Notes under the pieces: generated by a model
What the model saw: the letters and a program-made list of their open reading frames with translations, nothing else
Told to the model about the DNA's origin: nothing
Databases searched by the model: none
Translations under genes and position numbers: made by a program
Shown: piece by piece, positions 17,579-25,781 of the stretch
Numbering within the stretch: position 1 is the stretch's first letter
Layout of the letters: each line of letters begins with the position of its first letter
Source of the DNA: Bog-473 sp963838835
GTDB taxonomy: Bacteria; Actinomycetota; Acidimicrobiia; Acidimicrobiales; RAAP-2
Direction: 5' to 3'
DNA length: 64,000 nucleotides
NCBI GenBank assembly: GCA_963838835.1
Contig: CAWITA010000009.1
Coordinates: 22,949 to 86,948, forward strand

Positions 17579-18696
17579 AGGTCCCTGCGGGCATCGACCG
17601 CCCGGTGGAGGTGGACGCTCACTCCGAGGTCGGCGTGCGCAACTCCCAACCGGAGGGGATTGGCCGAGTCGCCGAGCTGGGCGATCTGGTGGCCTGGAAC
17701 AATCTCGGGCGGAACGTCGTCTTCGCCGATCGGCGGTGGCAGCCGGTCGCCGTCTTCGGCACCACCTCCTTCGCAAACGACGAGGAGCTCTCCCAGTATG
17801 ACCTCGACGTCCACGCCATCCTCCCGCTCGCCGAAGAGGGGCAGGGCCTGGTGGTGACTCTGAACCACCTGGGCTCGGTGCTGGGGTTCGCTGCAGGGGA
17901 GATGGCGTTTTCGGGCGCTTCCCGATCGGTGCTCTCACCGTCGGGGCCGGTCAGACTCGTTCAACCGGTGGTATCGACCTCGTTCGCCGACGATCTCGAG
18001 CGTACGGTGGCAGTCGGTGCGCGCCTGGTCAGTTCCCGGCCGGCCTCCTCTCCCGGCGGGGGCCTGTTGGTCTCCCAGCCGGTGCACGTCGGGTTTCGAA
18101 AAGCTGCTCTTGACGCCGAGGTGGCACTCCAAGGCTGGGGGAGGGTCACCGCTCTGTGCAGTGTCGCCGCCGGCCGCGATCAGCTCGTGGCGGTGGGTGG
18201 CGAAGGTCGAGCCATGCTGGCGGAGATTGACGAGGGGCGCCTCGGAGGACGGCGGTTCGAGGTGGACGTGCCCTTCCGCGCCGCCGCCTTTGCTTGGGAC
18301 CGTCGACTGCTCTGGGTCGTGGGCAGCGAGCTCACGGTGTCCCCGGCCGACGACTACCGGTGGGAGGAGCTTCGCGGAGGCCGCTACGTCGGCCTCGATC
18401 CCTCGAACGGCCAGATCGTCGTCGCTGGCGCTCTGCCTGACGAGGTGGCGTGGGGCAACGGTGGCGTGGCGGTCGTGATGGCCGGAGACCGGCTCTGCGT
18501 GGTGGGGAGGACCGGGCGCCTGCACTGGCTGGCCGATCCCGTGACCGGGCGGTTCGCCCCCGGTGCCCCCCTTGCCGAGTCGTCGCTCGGCATCGCCCAC
18601 GCGGCCGCCGTCGGTGACCGCGTCCTCTACGGATTCAACCGCGGCGGGTACCGTCTGCACGTGTCGAGCGTGAGCTCTCTTGGGCATAGAGCTTGA
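17575..18696 (+). CDS. Unknown protein, repeat-rich beta-propeller-like
   Basis: I do not recognise this 373-residue protein. It starts at GTG 17575, overlapping the GT9 stop (GTGA). The sequence consists of short hydrophobic strands separated by turns and charged loops, for example LVAVGGEGRAMLAEIDEG, LLWVVGSELTVS and DRLCVVGRTGRLHWL, at intervals suggestive of a beta-propeller. There is no signal peptide. Its position as the last gene of the queD-queC-GT9 operon implies a role with them. The 3' end overlaps the convergent DUF4254 gene by 62 bp. Confidence 0.6.
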   Translation: MKVPAGIDRPVEVDAHSEVGVRNSQPEGIGRVAELGDLVAWNNLGRNVVFADRRWQPVAVFGTTSFANDEELSQYDLDVHAILPLAEEGQGLVVTLNHLGSVLGFAAGEMAFSGASRSVLSPSGPVRLVQPVVSTSFADDLERTVAVGARLVSSRPASSPGGGLLVSQPVHVGFRKAALDAEVALQGWGRVTALCSVAAGRDQLVAVGGEGRAMLAEIDEGRLGGRRFEVDVPFRAAAFAWDRRLLWVVGSELTVSPADDYRWEELRGGRYVGLDPSNGQIVVAGALPDEVAWGNGGVAVVMAGDRLCVVGRTGRLHWLADPVTGRFAPGAPLAESSLGIAHAAAVGDRVLYGFNRGGYRLHVSSVSSLGHRA

Positions 18697-19264
18697 GGTG
18701 CTCATAAGGGACGAAGCGGCGCCGGCCCGCCCGAACGTCGTCCAGGAGGGCGTCGATCGCCTCCACCAGCTCGTCCAATTGACCGTTCAGGCGGAGCAGC
18801 CGCCGGCCGAACTCGCCGCCGGCGTTCCCGGCCGTCGTGGCCGCCCGATGGGTTCGGTCCAGGCGGATCGCCAGGACGGACAGCCGGTCGAAGGCCATGG
18901 CCGGGCTCTCGGTCGAAGGAGTAGCGGTGGCCGACTGGACCAGTGCGGCATTGATGGCGGCGTCGACCCGCTCGGCGAGGCGGTGGCGCTCCAGATTGTG
19001 GCGGTCGATCGAGCGCTTGGCCCCGGCGACCGTAGGGTCGTCCACATCCGGAATCCGCGTCACGTCCTCGAGCTCCCACTGCTCAAGATTCGAGCGGAGG
19101 AGGTCAAGCAGTAGCTGCATGACTCCGTTGGGATCGGATCGGTCGGCGGCTCGTCGGCCGTTTGACGGGTCTCGATCGTCGGAAGGTGCTTGGGCTTCGA
19201 GCCAGCGCCGGAAGCGGGTCACGACCTCGCTCGCCGGTGGAACGGGGGGGGGATTGCCGGTCAC
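18635..19264 (-). CDS. DUF4254 protein
   Basis: A 209-residue helical protein matching the DUF4254 pattern: SNLEQWELEDVTR, then GAKRSIDRHNLERHRLAERVD, then STESPAMAFDRLSVLAIRL. In other bacteria DUF4254 genes are commonly found next to GT9-type glycosyltransferases, which agrees with the GT9 gene only 1.1 kb away here. The biochemical role is unknown. GTG 19264 overlaps the upstream flavoprotein stop (GTGA), so the two minus-strand genes form an operon that runs head-on into the queD operon. Confidence 0.8.
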   Translation of the reverse strand: MTGNPPPVPPASEVVTRFRRWLEAQAPSDDRDPSNGRRAADRSDPNGVMQLLLDLLRSNLEQWELEDVTRIPDVDDPTVAGAKRSIDRHNLERHRLAERVDAAINAALVQSATATPSTESPAMAFDRLSVLAIRLDRTHRAATTAGNAGGEFGRRLLRLNGQLDELVEAIDALLDDVRAGRRRFVPYEHLKLYAQESSRSTRADGTRRG

Positions 19265-20202
19265 GGAGGTGCCGCCGCCAAGTACCGCAGGACGGATCTC
19301 GCCGCCAGTGACCCTTGCCCGATGGCGTCGGCGATCCGCCAGTAGGCACCGGCGACCACATCGCCGGCGGCGAACACGCCCAGGCGCGAGGTCGCCAGCG
19401 TCTCGTGGACCACCACCGCGCCAGACCGGTCGATCTCGAGCTGGTCCCGAAAGAGTTGAGTCTGGGGGGCCTTGCCGACCTGCACGACCAGGCCGCCGGC
19501 CTTGACAGACCGATGCTCACCGGTGGCCCGGCGCAAAAGCACCACCTCCTCCAACCGGTCGTCCCCGCACACGTGGTCCAGCTCCCAGCCGCCAAGTTCG
19601 GTGATCAACGGATTGTCTCGCAGTTGACCTGCGATGTCTGGTCGCGAAGCGAGGCGCTCGCCTCGGTGCGCCAGGGTGACCGGCGACCCGCTGCGGGCTA
19701 GGGCCAGGGCGTCGAGGGTGGCATTGTCCCCGCCGCCGATCACCACCACTGGGCGGCCGGCGAATCGGTCGAGATCCGACCCCTTGTAGGTCACGTCTCC
19801 ACCGAAGGTCCCGTCGACGGCGGCGGGTAGCCGCCGAACGGCCACTCCGGTGGCGATCACGATGGCGTCTGCCGTGAGCCGTCGGCCGGTTGACTCTACC
19901 CACCGTTCGCGGAGGTCGATCCGGTCGACCGGCCACGATCGGCGGGCCCGGTCGCCGAGGATGGCCGCCGACTGTTCGAGGGCCTGCGGCAACGGGTGCT
20001 CGTCGTCGTACACGCCGGCCGCGACGTTGCGCACGTGGAAGGGGATCTCGGTGATCTGGCCGCCGAGCTGCGCGTGCGTCTCGAGCACGACGGTGTCGAG
20101 TTGGATGTCGTAGCACTCGAGAGCACAGCTCACGCCCGCCATTCCTCCGCCGACGATGACGACCTGGTGGTGCTCCTCGGATTCCGCCGTCCCGGCGCTC
20201 AC
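19261..20202 (-). CDS. NAD(P)/FAD-dependent oxidoreductase, thioredoxin-reductase-like without CxxC
   Basis: A two-dinucleotide-domain flavoprotein. FAD binding is shown by VVIVGGGMAGVSCALE at the N-terminus and GVFAAGDVVAGAYWR near the C-terminus; NAD(P) binding by VVVIGGGDNATLDAL in the middle. Where thioredoxin reductase has its redox CxxC, this protein reads GGDVTYKGSDLDRF, so it cannot reduce a disulfide in that way and is closer to type II ferredoxin-NADP reductases or small-molecule oxidoreductases. I place the start at GTG 20202 because TAGGTT lies 7 nt upstream (leaderless); TTG 20238 is possible. It is the first gene of the operon with DUF4254. Confidence 0.8.
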   Translation of the reverse strand: MSAGTAESEEHHQVVIVGGGMAGVSCALECYDIQLDTVVLETHAQLGGQITEIPFHVRNVAAGVYDDEHPLPQALEQSAAILGDRARRSWPVDRIDLRERWVESTGRRLTADAIVIATGVAVRRLPAAVDGTFGGDVTYKGSDLDRFAGRPVVVIGGGDNATLDALALARSGSPVTLAHRGERLASRPDIAGQLRDNPLITELGGWELDHVCGDDRLEEVVLLRRATGEHRSVKAGGLVVQVGKAPQTQLFRDQLEIDRSGAVVVHETLATSRLGVFAAGDVVAGAYWRIADAIGQGSLAARSVLRYLAAAPP

Positions 20203-20437
20203 CACACCGAACCTATTGGACTTGGTGGCGTGTGACAACCAATGGGGTGCGCCAACGGCAGTCGACCCCGTGCGGTACGGCTGGGGTGCGGCCGGCCTAC
20301 CCCATCGGGGACCTGGCGCAGGAACTCAGCGCCTCAGGTTGTCTTCCCCTGTCCACCGCCCAGGTTGACCGGCGCGGATCGGACAGACGCGACCGACCGA
20401 GGAGCGCCATGGCTGGCTCCAAGCCGCGGCGAGACCG

Positions 20438-20443
20438 TATGGT
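20438..20443 (+). promoter_or_regulatory. -10 box of a leaderless promoter for the SDR at 20450
   Basis: TATGGT is followed by 6 nt and then the ATG at 20450; no Shine-Dalgarno sequence is present. The spacing matches several other genes in the window. Confidence 0.4.
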
Positions 20444-20449
20444 CATGGC

Positions 20450-21259
20450 ATGAGGCTGCAAGAACTATCAGGGAAGGTAGCGATCGTGACCGGTGGCGGC
20501 GGTGGCATCGGCCGGGCGACCGCCGAGGTGCTCGTGTCCGAGGGAGCGAGTGTCGTGATCGCGGATGTCGACGTCGACCGAGGTCGAGCGGTCGCCGCGC
20601 GCCTCGGCGAGTCGTCCGCCTTCAGGCAGACCGATGTGAGCGACGCCGACCAGATGCAGGCGGTGGTCGACTTTGCCGTCCAACGGTTCGGCGGACTTGA
20701 CATCATGTTCAACAACGCGGGGATCGGCAGTCCGCTCAAGCGGTTCCTGCCGGACGACCTCGAGGATTTCTCTCGGATCATGAGTGTGAACCTCTTCGGG
20801 GTGATCGTGGGCACCCAGCGTGCGGCCCGGTACATGAAGGACAACGGCGGCGGCTCGATTATCAACAATGCTTCTATCGCAGCCGTCAACGCAGGCGCCG
20901 GCATGATGTCCTACCGGGCGTCGAAGGCGGCCGTGGCCCACGTCACGAAGTGCATGGCCATCGATCTCGCGCCTTATGGAATCCGGGTCAACTGCGTCAC
21001 GCCCGCTCACATCCGCACGAACATCACGACCTACGAGATGGGGCCGGTGCTGCGCTACATGCAACCGCTCGAACGAGAGGCACAGCCCGAGGACGTTGCG
21101 AATGCCGTGGTCTTTCTGGCCAGCGAACGCGCGGCGCAGGTCACCGGGATCGTGCTCCCGATCGACGGTGGTACGACGGCCGGACCGCCGTATGCGCAGA
21201 CAAAGCTGATCATGTCGACCGCAAGGCCACCGGAGGGCTCACCGGCCACGACGCCGTGA
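20450..21259 (+). CDS. Short-chain dehydrogenase/reductase
   Basis: A 269-residue classical SDR. Cofactor motif TGGGGGIGRA is near residue 15 and the acid after the second strand (ADVDVDRG) points to NAD(H). NNAG is near residue 91, the catalytic serine is in NNASIAAV and the catalytic pair in YRASK. The C-terminal LPIDGGTTAG is typical. It is convergent with the P450 at 21283 (24 bp apart) and divergent from the flavoprotein gene. It probably oxidises or reduces a hydroxyl/keto group in the same catabolic pathway as the P450 and KstD-like enzymes. Confidence 0.9.
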   Translation: MRLQELSGKVAIVTGGGGGIGRATAEVLVSEGASVVIADVDVDRGRAVAARLGESSAFRQTDVSDADQMQAVVDFAVQRFGGLDIMFNNAGIGSPLKRFLPDDLEDFSRIMSVNLFGVIVGTQRAARYMKDNGGGSIINNASIAAVNAGAGMMSYRASKAAVAHVTKCMAIDLAPYGIRVNCVTPAHIRTNITTYEMGPVLRYMQPLEREAQPEDVANAVVFLASERAAQVTGIVLPIDGGTTAGPPYAQTKLIMSTARPPEGSPATTP

Positions 21260-21282
21260 CGCCCGGCGTCGCGGCCGCGCCG

Positions 21283-22560
21283 TCAGCTCACGGGCTCGAG
21301 GTCGAGATACAAGCGTTCGAGGCCACGCAGGAAGAAGGTCGGCAGATAGTCGTAGTGTCGGGCGTCCCCTGGACCGTGGTGCTCCTCGGAGATCGTGATG
21401 TCGGTTGTGCGATCGAGGAAGCGGTTGATCGTCACCCGACCCTCGGCGCGGGCGAGCGGCGCCCCCGCACACGTGTGGATGCCATGCCCGAAGGCGATGT
21501 GCTGCCGAGCGTTCGCACGGTCAAGGTCGAACTCGTACGGGTTTTCGAACACACGAGGATCGCGGTTGCACGCGCCCGGTATGAGCATGACCGATCCGCC
21601 GGCGGGAATGTCAACGCCGGCGAGCTGAGTGTGGACGCGTGCCATCCGGAATTGTGTTCGTAGCGGGCTTTCCAGCCGAAGAGTCTCTTCAATGAAGTTA
21701 GGGATACGGTCACGCTCGTCTCGAACGCTCCTCTGCAAGTCGGGCCGCTCGCCCAGCATCCGGAGCGCGAAGGACAGCAGCCGCACCGTGGTCTCCTGGC
21801 CACCGGCGAAGAGGTTGGCGGCGATCAGCGCGGCGTCCTTCACCTTCGGAGTCGAGTCGTCCGGGAAGGTCGCGGTGGCCAGGCCGGTCAGGACGTCCTT
21901 CCGCGGGTTCTGGCGACGATCCTCTATGTAGCCGCTGAATCGCTCGTAAAGGAACTCGAGCGGCTTGTGGCCGACGTCCTGATGAACCGTTGACAGCCGC
22001 TCCCGAAAAAGAGAGTGATCGGACTCGGGCACGCCCTCGAGGTCGGCGATGACGGTAAGGGTGAAGGGTTCCGCGTAGGCGCCGACCATCTCGCACGATC
22101 CCTCATCGAGGAACCCGTCGATGAGGCGGTCGGCGAATTGCCACATGAAGTCCTCGTTCTCCTTGAGCCGTTTCGGCGTGATCAGCCGCATCAACAGATG
22201 ACGATGCGCCGTGTGGTTCGGCGGGTCGAACGAGGGGAGCTGATCGCTGAAGGGCAGCTCGTGCCGGCATTTCACGATGATGTCGCTGACGTCATCGCCC
22301 TCCATCGGGGCTGAGAATTTCACGAACGAACCGCACACCACATTGCACGATGAGTAAGTCCCCGACGGCGGGTCATTCGGTGGAAACGACGCCGGGTCGC
22401 CATAGATCGCCATCGCCTCGGGATGACCCGTGACCATGAACAGGCCGTAGTGAGGCTCCTGCCATACGGTCCCTTGCTGTCGCACCCAGTCGAAGTAGGG
22501 GTAAGGGTCGTCCTGAACTGCCCGGTCGGTGAAGAAATTGAGGTTCTCGAACTCAGTCAT
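21283..22560 (-). CDS. Cytochrome P450
   Basis: A 425-residue bacterial class I P450. The I-helix oxygen-binding motif is AGGQETT, the K-helix ExxR is ETLR, and the heme loop is FGHGIHTCAG with the cysteine near residue 363. No membrane anchor is present. I chose ATG 22560 because GAGGATGGGC precedes it; the ATG two codons upstream lacks spacing for one. A 3Fe-4S ferredoxin gene starts 39 bp away in the opposite direction and is the likely electron donor. The substrate is unknown, but a steroid- or terpene-like compound fits the neighbouring KstD-like gene. Confidence 0.93.
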   Translation of the reverse strand: MTEFENLNFFTDRAVQDDPYPYFDWVRQQGTVWQEPHYGLFMVTGHPEAMAIYGDPASFPPNDPPSGTYSSCNVVCGSFVKFSAPMEGDDVSDIIVKCRHELPFSDQLPSFDPPNHTAHRHLLMRLITPKRLKENEDFMWQFADRLIDGFLDEGSCEMVGAYAEPFTLTVIADLEGVPESDHSLFRERLSTVHQDVGHKPLEFLYERFSGYIEDRRQNPRKDVLTGLATATFPDDSTPKVKDAALIAANLFAGGQETTVRLLSFALRMLGERPDLQRSVRDERDRIPNFIEETLRLESPLRTQFRMARVHTQLAGVDIPAGGSVMLIPGACNRDPRVFENPYEFDLDRANARQHIAFGHGIHTCAGAPLARAEGRVTINRFLDRTTDITISEEHHGPGDARHYDYLPTFFLRGLERLYLDLEPVS

Positions 22561-22586
22561 GCCCATCCTCTATCGGCGTGAAAGCC

Positions 22587-22592
22587 TACGAT
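22587..22592 (+). promoter_or_regulatory. -10 box of a leaderless promoter for the ferredoxin gene
   Basis: TACGAT is followed by 6 nt and the ATG at 22599. This supports 22599 over an in-frame GTG at 22578. Confidence 0.4.
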
Positions 22593-22598
22593 CGCCCG

Positions 22599-22808
22599 AT
22601 GGGCCTCGAAGTCGAGATCGACCGCGAAGTGTGCATGGGCTCGGGGAACTGCGTCTACGAGGCGCCGGGAGTCTTCGACCTGGACGACGACAGCGTCGCG
22701 TTCGTCGTCGATCCCACCGCCTCTCCCGAGGACAGCGTCCTCGCCGCAGCGCAGAAGTGTCCAACTCACGCCATCACCGTCCGTCGAGGTGGCGTAGAGC
22801 CGATCTGA
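22599..22808 (+). CDS. Small 3Fe-4S ferredoxin, probable P450 partner
   Basis: A 69-residue ferredoxin reading EVCMGSGNCVYEAPGVF near the N-terminus, that is C-x5-C, and KCPTHAI near the C-terminus. Three cysteines in this arrangement bind a single 3Fe-4S (or labile 4Fe-4S) cluster, as in the ferredoxins that feed electrons to actinobacterial P450s. It is divergent from the P450 at 22560 and its 3' end faces the KstD-like gene. No ferredoxin reductase is adjacent; the flavoprotein at 19261 is a distant candidate. Confidence 0.9.
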   Translation: MGLEVEIDREVCMGSGNCVYEAPGVFDLDDDSVAFVVDPTASPEDSVLAAAQKCPTHAITVRRGGVEPI

Positions 22809-22814
22809 AGGGCC

Positions 22815-24494
22815 TCATGAACCGGTGCGGTGCTCACGCGTGGCGTGCCGTGCCGCCAGGTAGCCGAAGACCATGGTGTTGGCGATGCTCGCGCCGGGTC
22901 CGAGGTACCGGCGGCCCATGACCGTGGCAGTGCCGTTGCCGGTCGCGTACAGGCCCTCGATCGGCCGGTCATCAGCGTCGACCACTTGCGCGTGTTCGTT
23001 GGTGACGAGTCCACCGCAGGTGCCAATGTCACCTGGCACCACCTGGACCGCGTAGTACGGGGGTTCGTCGATGGGGCCGAGGCAGGGGTGCACGCCGTGG
23101 TGAGGATCGCCCAGCGCCCGGTTGTAGGCGGACTCGCCCCTCCCGTAGTCGGGGTCGATGCCCCTCGTTGCGTTCTCGTTGAACCGTTCGACCGTCTCGG
23201 ACAGACCCGCGGGATCGATGTCGCACATGCGGGCGAGATCGTCGAGCGCCCACGCTTGCTTGAGCAGCCCGCTCTTGAGCAACTCACGCGGGAAGCGACC
23301 GGGGGGGCTGGTGCGCGCGTGTGCGTAGCGCTTCCGGTAGCGGTCGTCGAAGATGAGCCAGCATGGAACCGCCCGGCTGGTCTTGTCGCGGGCGTACATC
23401 GCCTTGCCGACTTCCATGTAGGAGTTCGACTCGTTCACGAACCGTTGGCCAGCGGCATCGACGTATATCGTGCGCGGGCGTTGACGCGCCTGGTCCAGCG
23501 TCGATTGCCCGAATCTCCCCGTCCGGGGCGACGGAAGCCACCACGCTTCGTCCATGAGATCGGTCTTCGCGCCGATCCGCATGGCTTTCCGGAGCGCCTC
23601 GCCCGTGTCGCCTGGGTTCGCGATCGACCATCTCGCCCGGTTGGGTTGATCGCCGCCGAACTGCTCGCGCATCTCGGGGTTGTGGGCAAAACCCCCCGAG
23701 GCCAGCAGGACCCCCTGACGGGAACGGACCAGCACCGGCGCGCCGGCGCGAACCGTGCGGACGCCGACGACGCGGCCGTTCTCGACTATCAGATCCTCGA
23801 GTGGTGCGCCTGTCCAGACGGGGACGCCGACGGTGATCGCGATGTGCAACATCTGCGCAATCAACGAGGCGCCGTTCGTCAGCAGCGCCTGGCGTCGAAC
23901 CCGGGCCGCGTAGGTCCGGAGTACGACCCGTGCGGAGACCGTGAAGGCCCGAATGCTGCGGTTGTAGTGCGACAGGGAGCGTGCTTCGTTCGTCATCACG
24001 GAGAGGCCGATGCTCTTTGCGAGCCCCGGCTGGAGCTTTTCGAGCCATTCCCCGAGCACGCGACCGTCGAACGGAACGGGTTCGATTCCGCGTCCGACGT
24101 CGTGGCCCCCCTTGGCACTCGAGTAGTAGTCGCTGTAGCCGGGGCAGTGGACGAAGCGAACGCCACGCCGCTGGAGGAACGAGACCATCTCCGGTCCCCC
24201 CGTCAAAAAGGCGTGCCGACGTTCGAACGAGGAGGCCGGTCCCACGTCACCCACGACGGCTTCGAAATGGGCCATGGCGTCTTCGTAGGAGTCCGGAACC
24301 CCGTCCGCGCGCATCACCGGGTTGTTCGGGACCCAGGCGATCCCGCCGGACATCGCGGTGGAGCCGCCAACCCGCTCCTGCTTCTCGAGCACCAGCGTGC
24401 TGGCTCCGGCGTCCGCCGCGGTCAGCGCGGCGACCATGCCGCCGCCGCCGGATCCGACGATCGCGAGGTCGACGGTGGAGTCCCACGTCGTCAT
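22815..24494 (-). CDS. KstD-like FAD-dependent dehydrogenase (3-ketosteroid delta-1-dehydrogenase family)
   Basis: A 559-residue flavoprotein of the fumarate reductase/KstD superfamily. FAD motif VDLAIVGSGGGGMVAALTAA is at residues 8-27, followed by RVGGSTAMSGGIAWVPNN. The C-terminal half contains YYAVQVVPGDIGTCGGLV, which carries the Tyr and Gly of the KstD active site, and ATGNGTATVMGRRYLGPGAS, a strong family signature. KstD enzymes introduce the 1,2 double bond into 3-ketosteroids. The family also includes KstD-like enzymes acting on other cyclic ketones, so steroid specificity is likely but not proven. It shares a divergent promoter region with the amidohydrolase at 24615. Confidence 0.85.
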   Translation of the reverse strand: MTTWDSTVDLAIVGSGGGGMVAALTAADAGASTLVLEKQERVGGSTAMSGGIAWVPNNPVMRADGVPDSYEDAMAHFEAVVGDVGPASSFERRHAFLTGGPEMVSFLQRRGVRFVHCPGYSDYYSSAKGGHDVGRGIEPVPFDGRVLGEWLEKLQPGLAKSIGLSVMTNEARSLSHYNRSIRAFTVSARVVLRTYAARVRRQALLTNGASLIAQMLHIAITVGVPVWTGAPLEDLIVENGRVVGVRTVRAGAPVLVRSRQGVLLASGGFAHNPEMREQFGGDQPNRARWSIANPGDTGEALRKAMRIGAKTDLMDEAWWLPSPRTGRFGQSTLDQARQRPRTIYVDAAGQRFVNESNSYMEVGKAMYARDKTSRAVPCWLIFDDRYRKRYAHARTSPPGRFPRELLKSGLLKQAWALDDLARMCDIDPAGLSETVERFNENATRGIDPDYGRGESAYNRALGDPHHGVHPCLGPIDEPPYYAVQVVPGDIGTCGGLVTNEHAQVVDADDRPIEGLYATGNGTATVMGRRYLGPGASIANTMVFGYLAARHATREHRTGS

Positions 24495-24552
24495 GTCACG
24501 CCCTCTCTGACCTCCCCACCCATCTCAACTCGCAGCAAGCTAGCAGGGTCCG

Positions 24553-24582
24553 TTGACGATTGCTACGAGACCGAAGTAATCT
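24553..24582 (+). promoter_or_regulatory. Sigma-70-like promoter of the amidohydrolase/M24/CoA-transferase operon
   Basis: TTGACG (24553-24558) and TAATCT (24577-24582) are spaced by 18 nt, with transcription expected near 24589, about 26 nt before the amidohydrolase ATG. It is the best -35/-10 pair in the divergent region with the KstD-like gene. Confidence 0.5.
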
Positions 24583-24614
24583 CCGGCCATCCGTCGAAGA
24601 GCGAAGCGGGGGAG

Positions 24615-25781
24615 ATGACCGGTAGGACGCTGACATATCCGCCCGAAGGTCTGGGGGCACCAAAGGATCGTCGCCCCGGACCTCTTCTCGACGTGGGTCT
24701 CCCCGCCGGGGCCGAGGTCTTTTCGGCCGACGACCACATCTCGTTGGCGGAGGACATCTTCTACGAGCGCTTTCCCGAAAGCATGAAGGAGCGGGCGCCC
24801 CGGGTCATGAACGTCGGGGGTGCCTGGGTGATCGGCATGGATGGGAAATCCATCCTCGTGCCCGAGTTCATTGAGGTGCTCACCCAATACGACCCCGTCT
24901 CCGGGTCCCACACCGGCGACGTCGAGGCACGGCTCGCGGCGCTCGAGTCGGAGGGCATCTCCAGGGAGCTGGCGTTTCCGAATTCCGTGCTGGCCCTCTT
25001 CGGATGGCCGGACCGAGAGGTCCGGGAGCTGTGCTTCCGGATCTACAACGAGCACATCGCGGGGGTCCAAGAGCGGTCCAACAACCGGATCTTCGGCGTC
25101 GGCCTCATCAACTGGTGGGACGCCGAAGGCGCGCGCCGGACACTGAGTGAACTGAAGGCGCTGGGCCTAAAGACGTTCCTCATGCCGCTCACGCCGGGCA
25201 AGGATCTGGAGAAGCAGCCGATCGACTACGCGAGCACCGCAATGGATGGTGTGTGGGAAGCGATCGAAGAGGCGGAGGTGCCGGTGTCGCACCACATCGG
25301 TGAGAGCCCACCGGCGTCGCCGAACCAGTTCAACGCAGTGAGCATCGGGATGCTCCAGTCCGTGGCGCCGTTCCGCGACACCTTCGCCAAGTACATCTTC
25401 GGCGGCATCCTCGACCGTCACCCCGGGCTCCGCATCGGATACTTCGAGGGCGGCATTAACTGGGTGCCATCGGCCATCCAGGACGCGGAGCACATCGCGG
25501 CCTCCTTCGAGCACCTGGCCAACTTGAAGGTGCAGCACGAGCCGCAGTACTACTGGAACCGCCACATGTGCGCGTCGTTCATGGTCGATCCGCTCGGACT
25601 CGAGCTCGTGGACCGCATCGGAGTCGAGCGGGTGATGTGGTCCACCGACTTCCCGCACAACGAGAGCACGTACGGGTACAGCAACGAGTCGCTGGCGGCC
25701 GTCGTGGGCGCAGTGGGTGCAGAGGCGGCGCCGGCAATTGTCGGCGGGAACATCAAGCGCTACCTCGGGCTGGACGCCTGA
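24615..25781 (+). CDS. Amidohydrolase family 2 metalloenzyme
   Basis: A 388-residue TIM-barrel amidohydrolase (amidohydrolase 2/ACMSD-like), a group of hydrolases and decarboxylases that use one divalent metal. Near the N-terminus FSADDHISL replaces the usual HxH with DxH, as in many members. HHIGES supplies a histidine near residue 225, and WSTDFPHNEST near residue 345 holds the conserved aspartate. The final NIKRYLGLD is typical. The GGGGGAG directly abutting the ATG is too close for normal initiation. Stop and next start overlap (TGATG), making this the first gene of a five-gene operon. Confidence 0.85.
   Translation: MTGRTLTYPPEGLGAPKDRRPGPLLDVGLPAGAEVFSADDHISLAEDIFYERFPESMKERAPRVMNVGGAWVIGMDGKSILVPEFIEVLTQYDPVSGSHTGDVEARLAALESEGISRELAFPNSVLALFGWPDREVRELCFRIYNEHIAGVQERSNNRIFGVGLINWWDAEGARRTLSELKALGLKTFLMPLTPGKDLEKQPIDYASTAMDGVWEAIEEAEVPVSHHIGESPPASPNQFNAVSIGMLQSVAPFRDTFAKYIFGGILDRHPGLRIGYFEGGINWVPSAIQDAEHIAASFEHLANLKVQHEPQYYWNRHMCASFMVDPLGLELVDRIGVERVMWSTDFPHNESTYGYSNESLAAVVGAVGAEAAPAIVGGNIKRYLGLDA

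Noticed and set aside
22830..24614. A very long plus-strand open frame (continuing into the amidohydrolase) antisense to the KstD-like gene
   Set aside because: It is rich in R, G, P and V with no recognisable domain, while the minus strand encodes a clean KstD-like protein. Only the part from ATG 24615 is coding.
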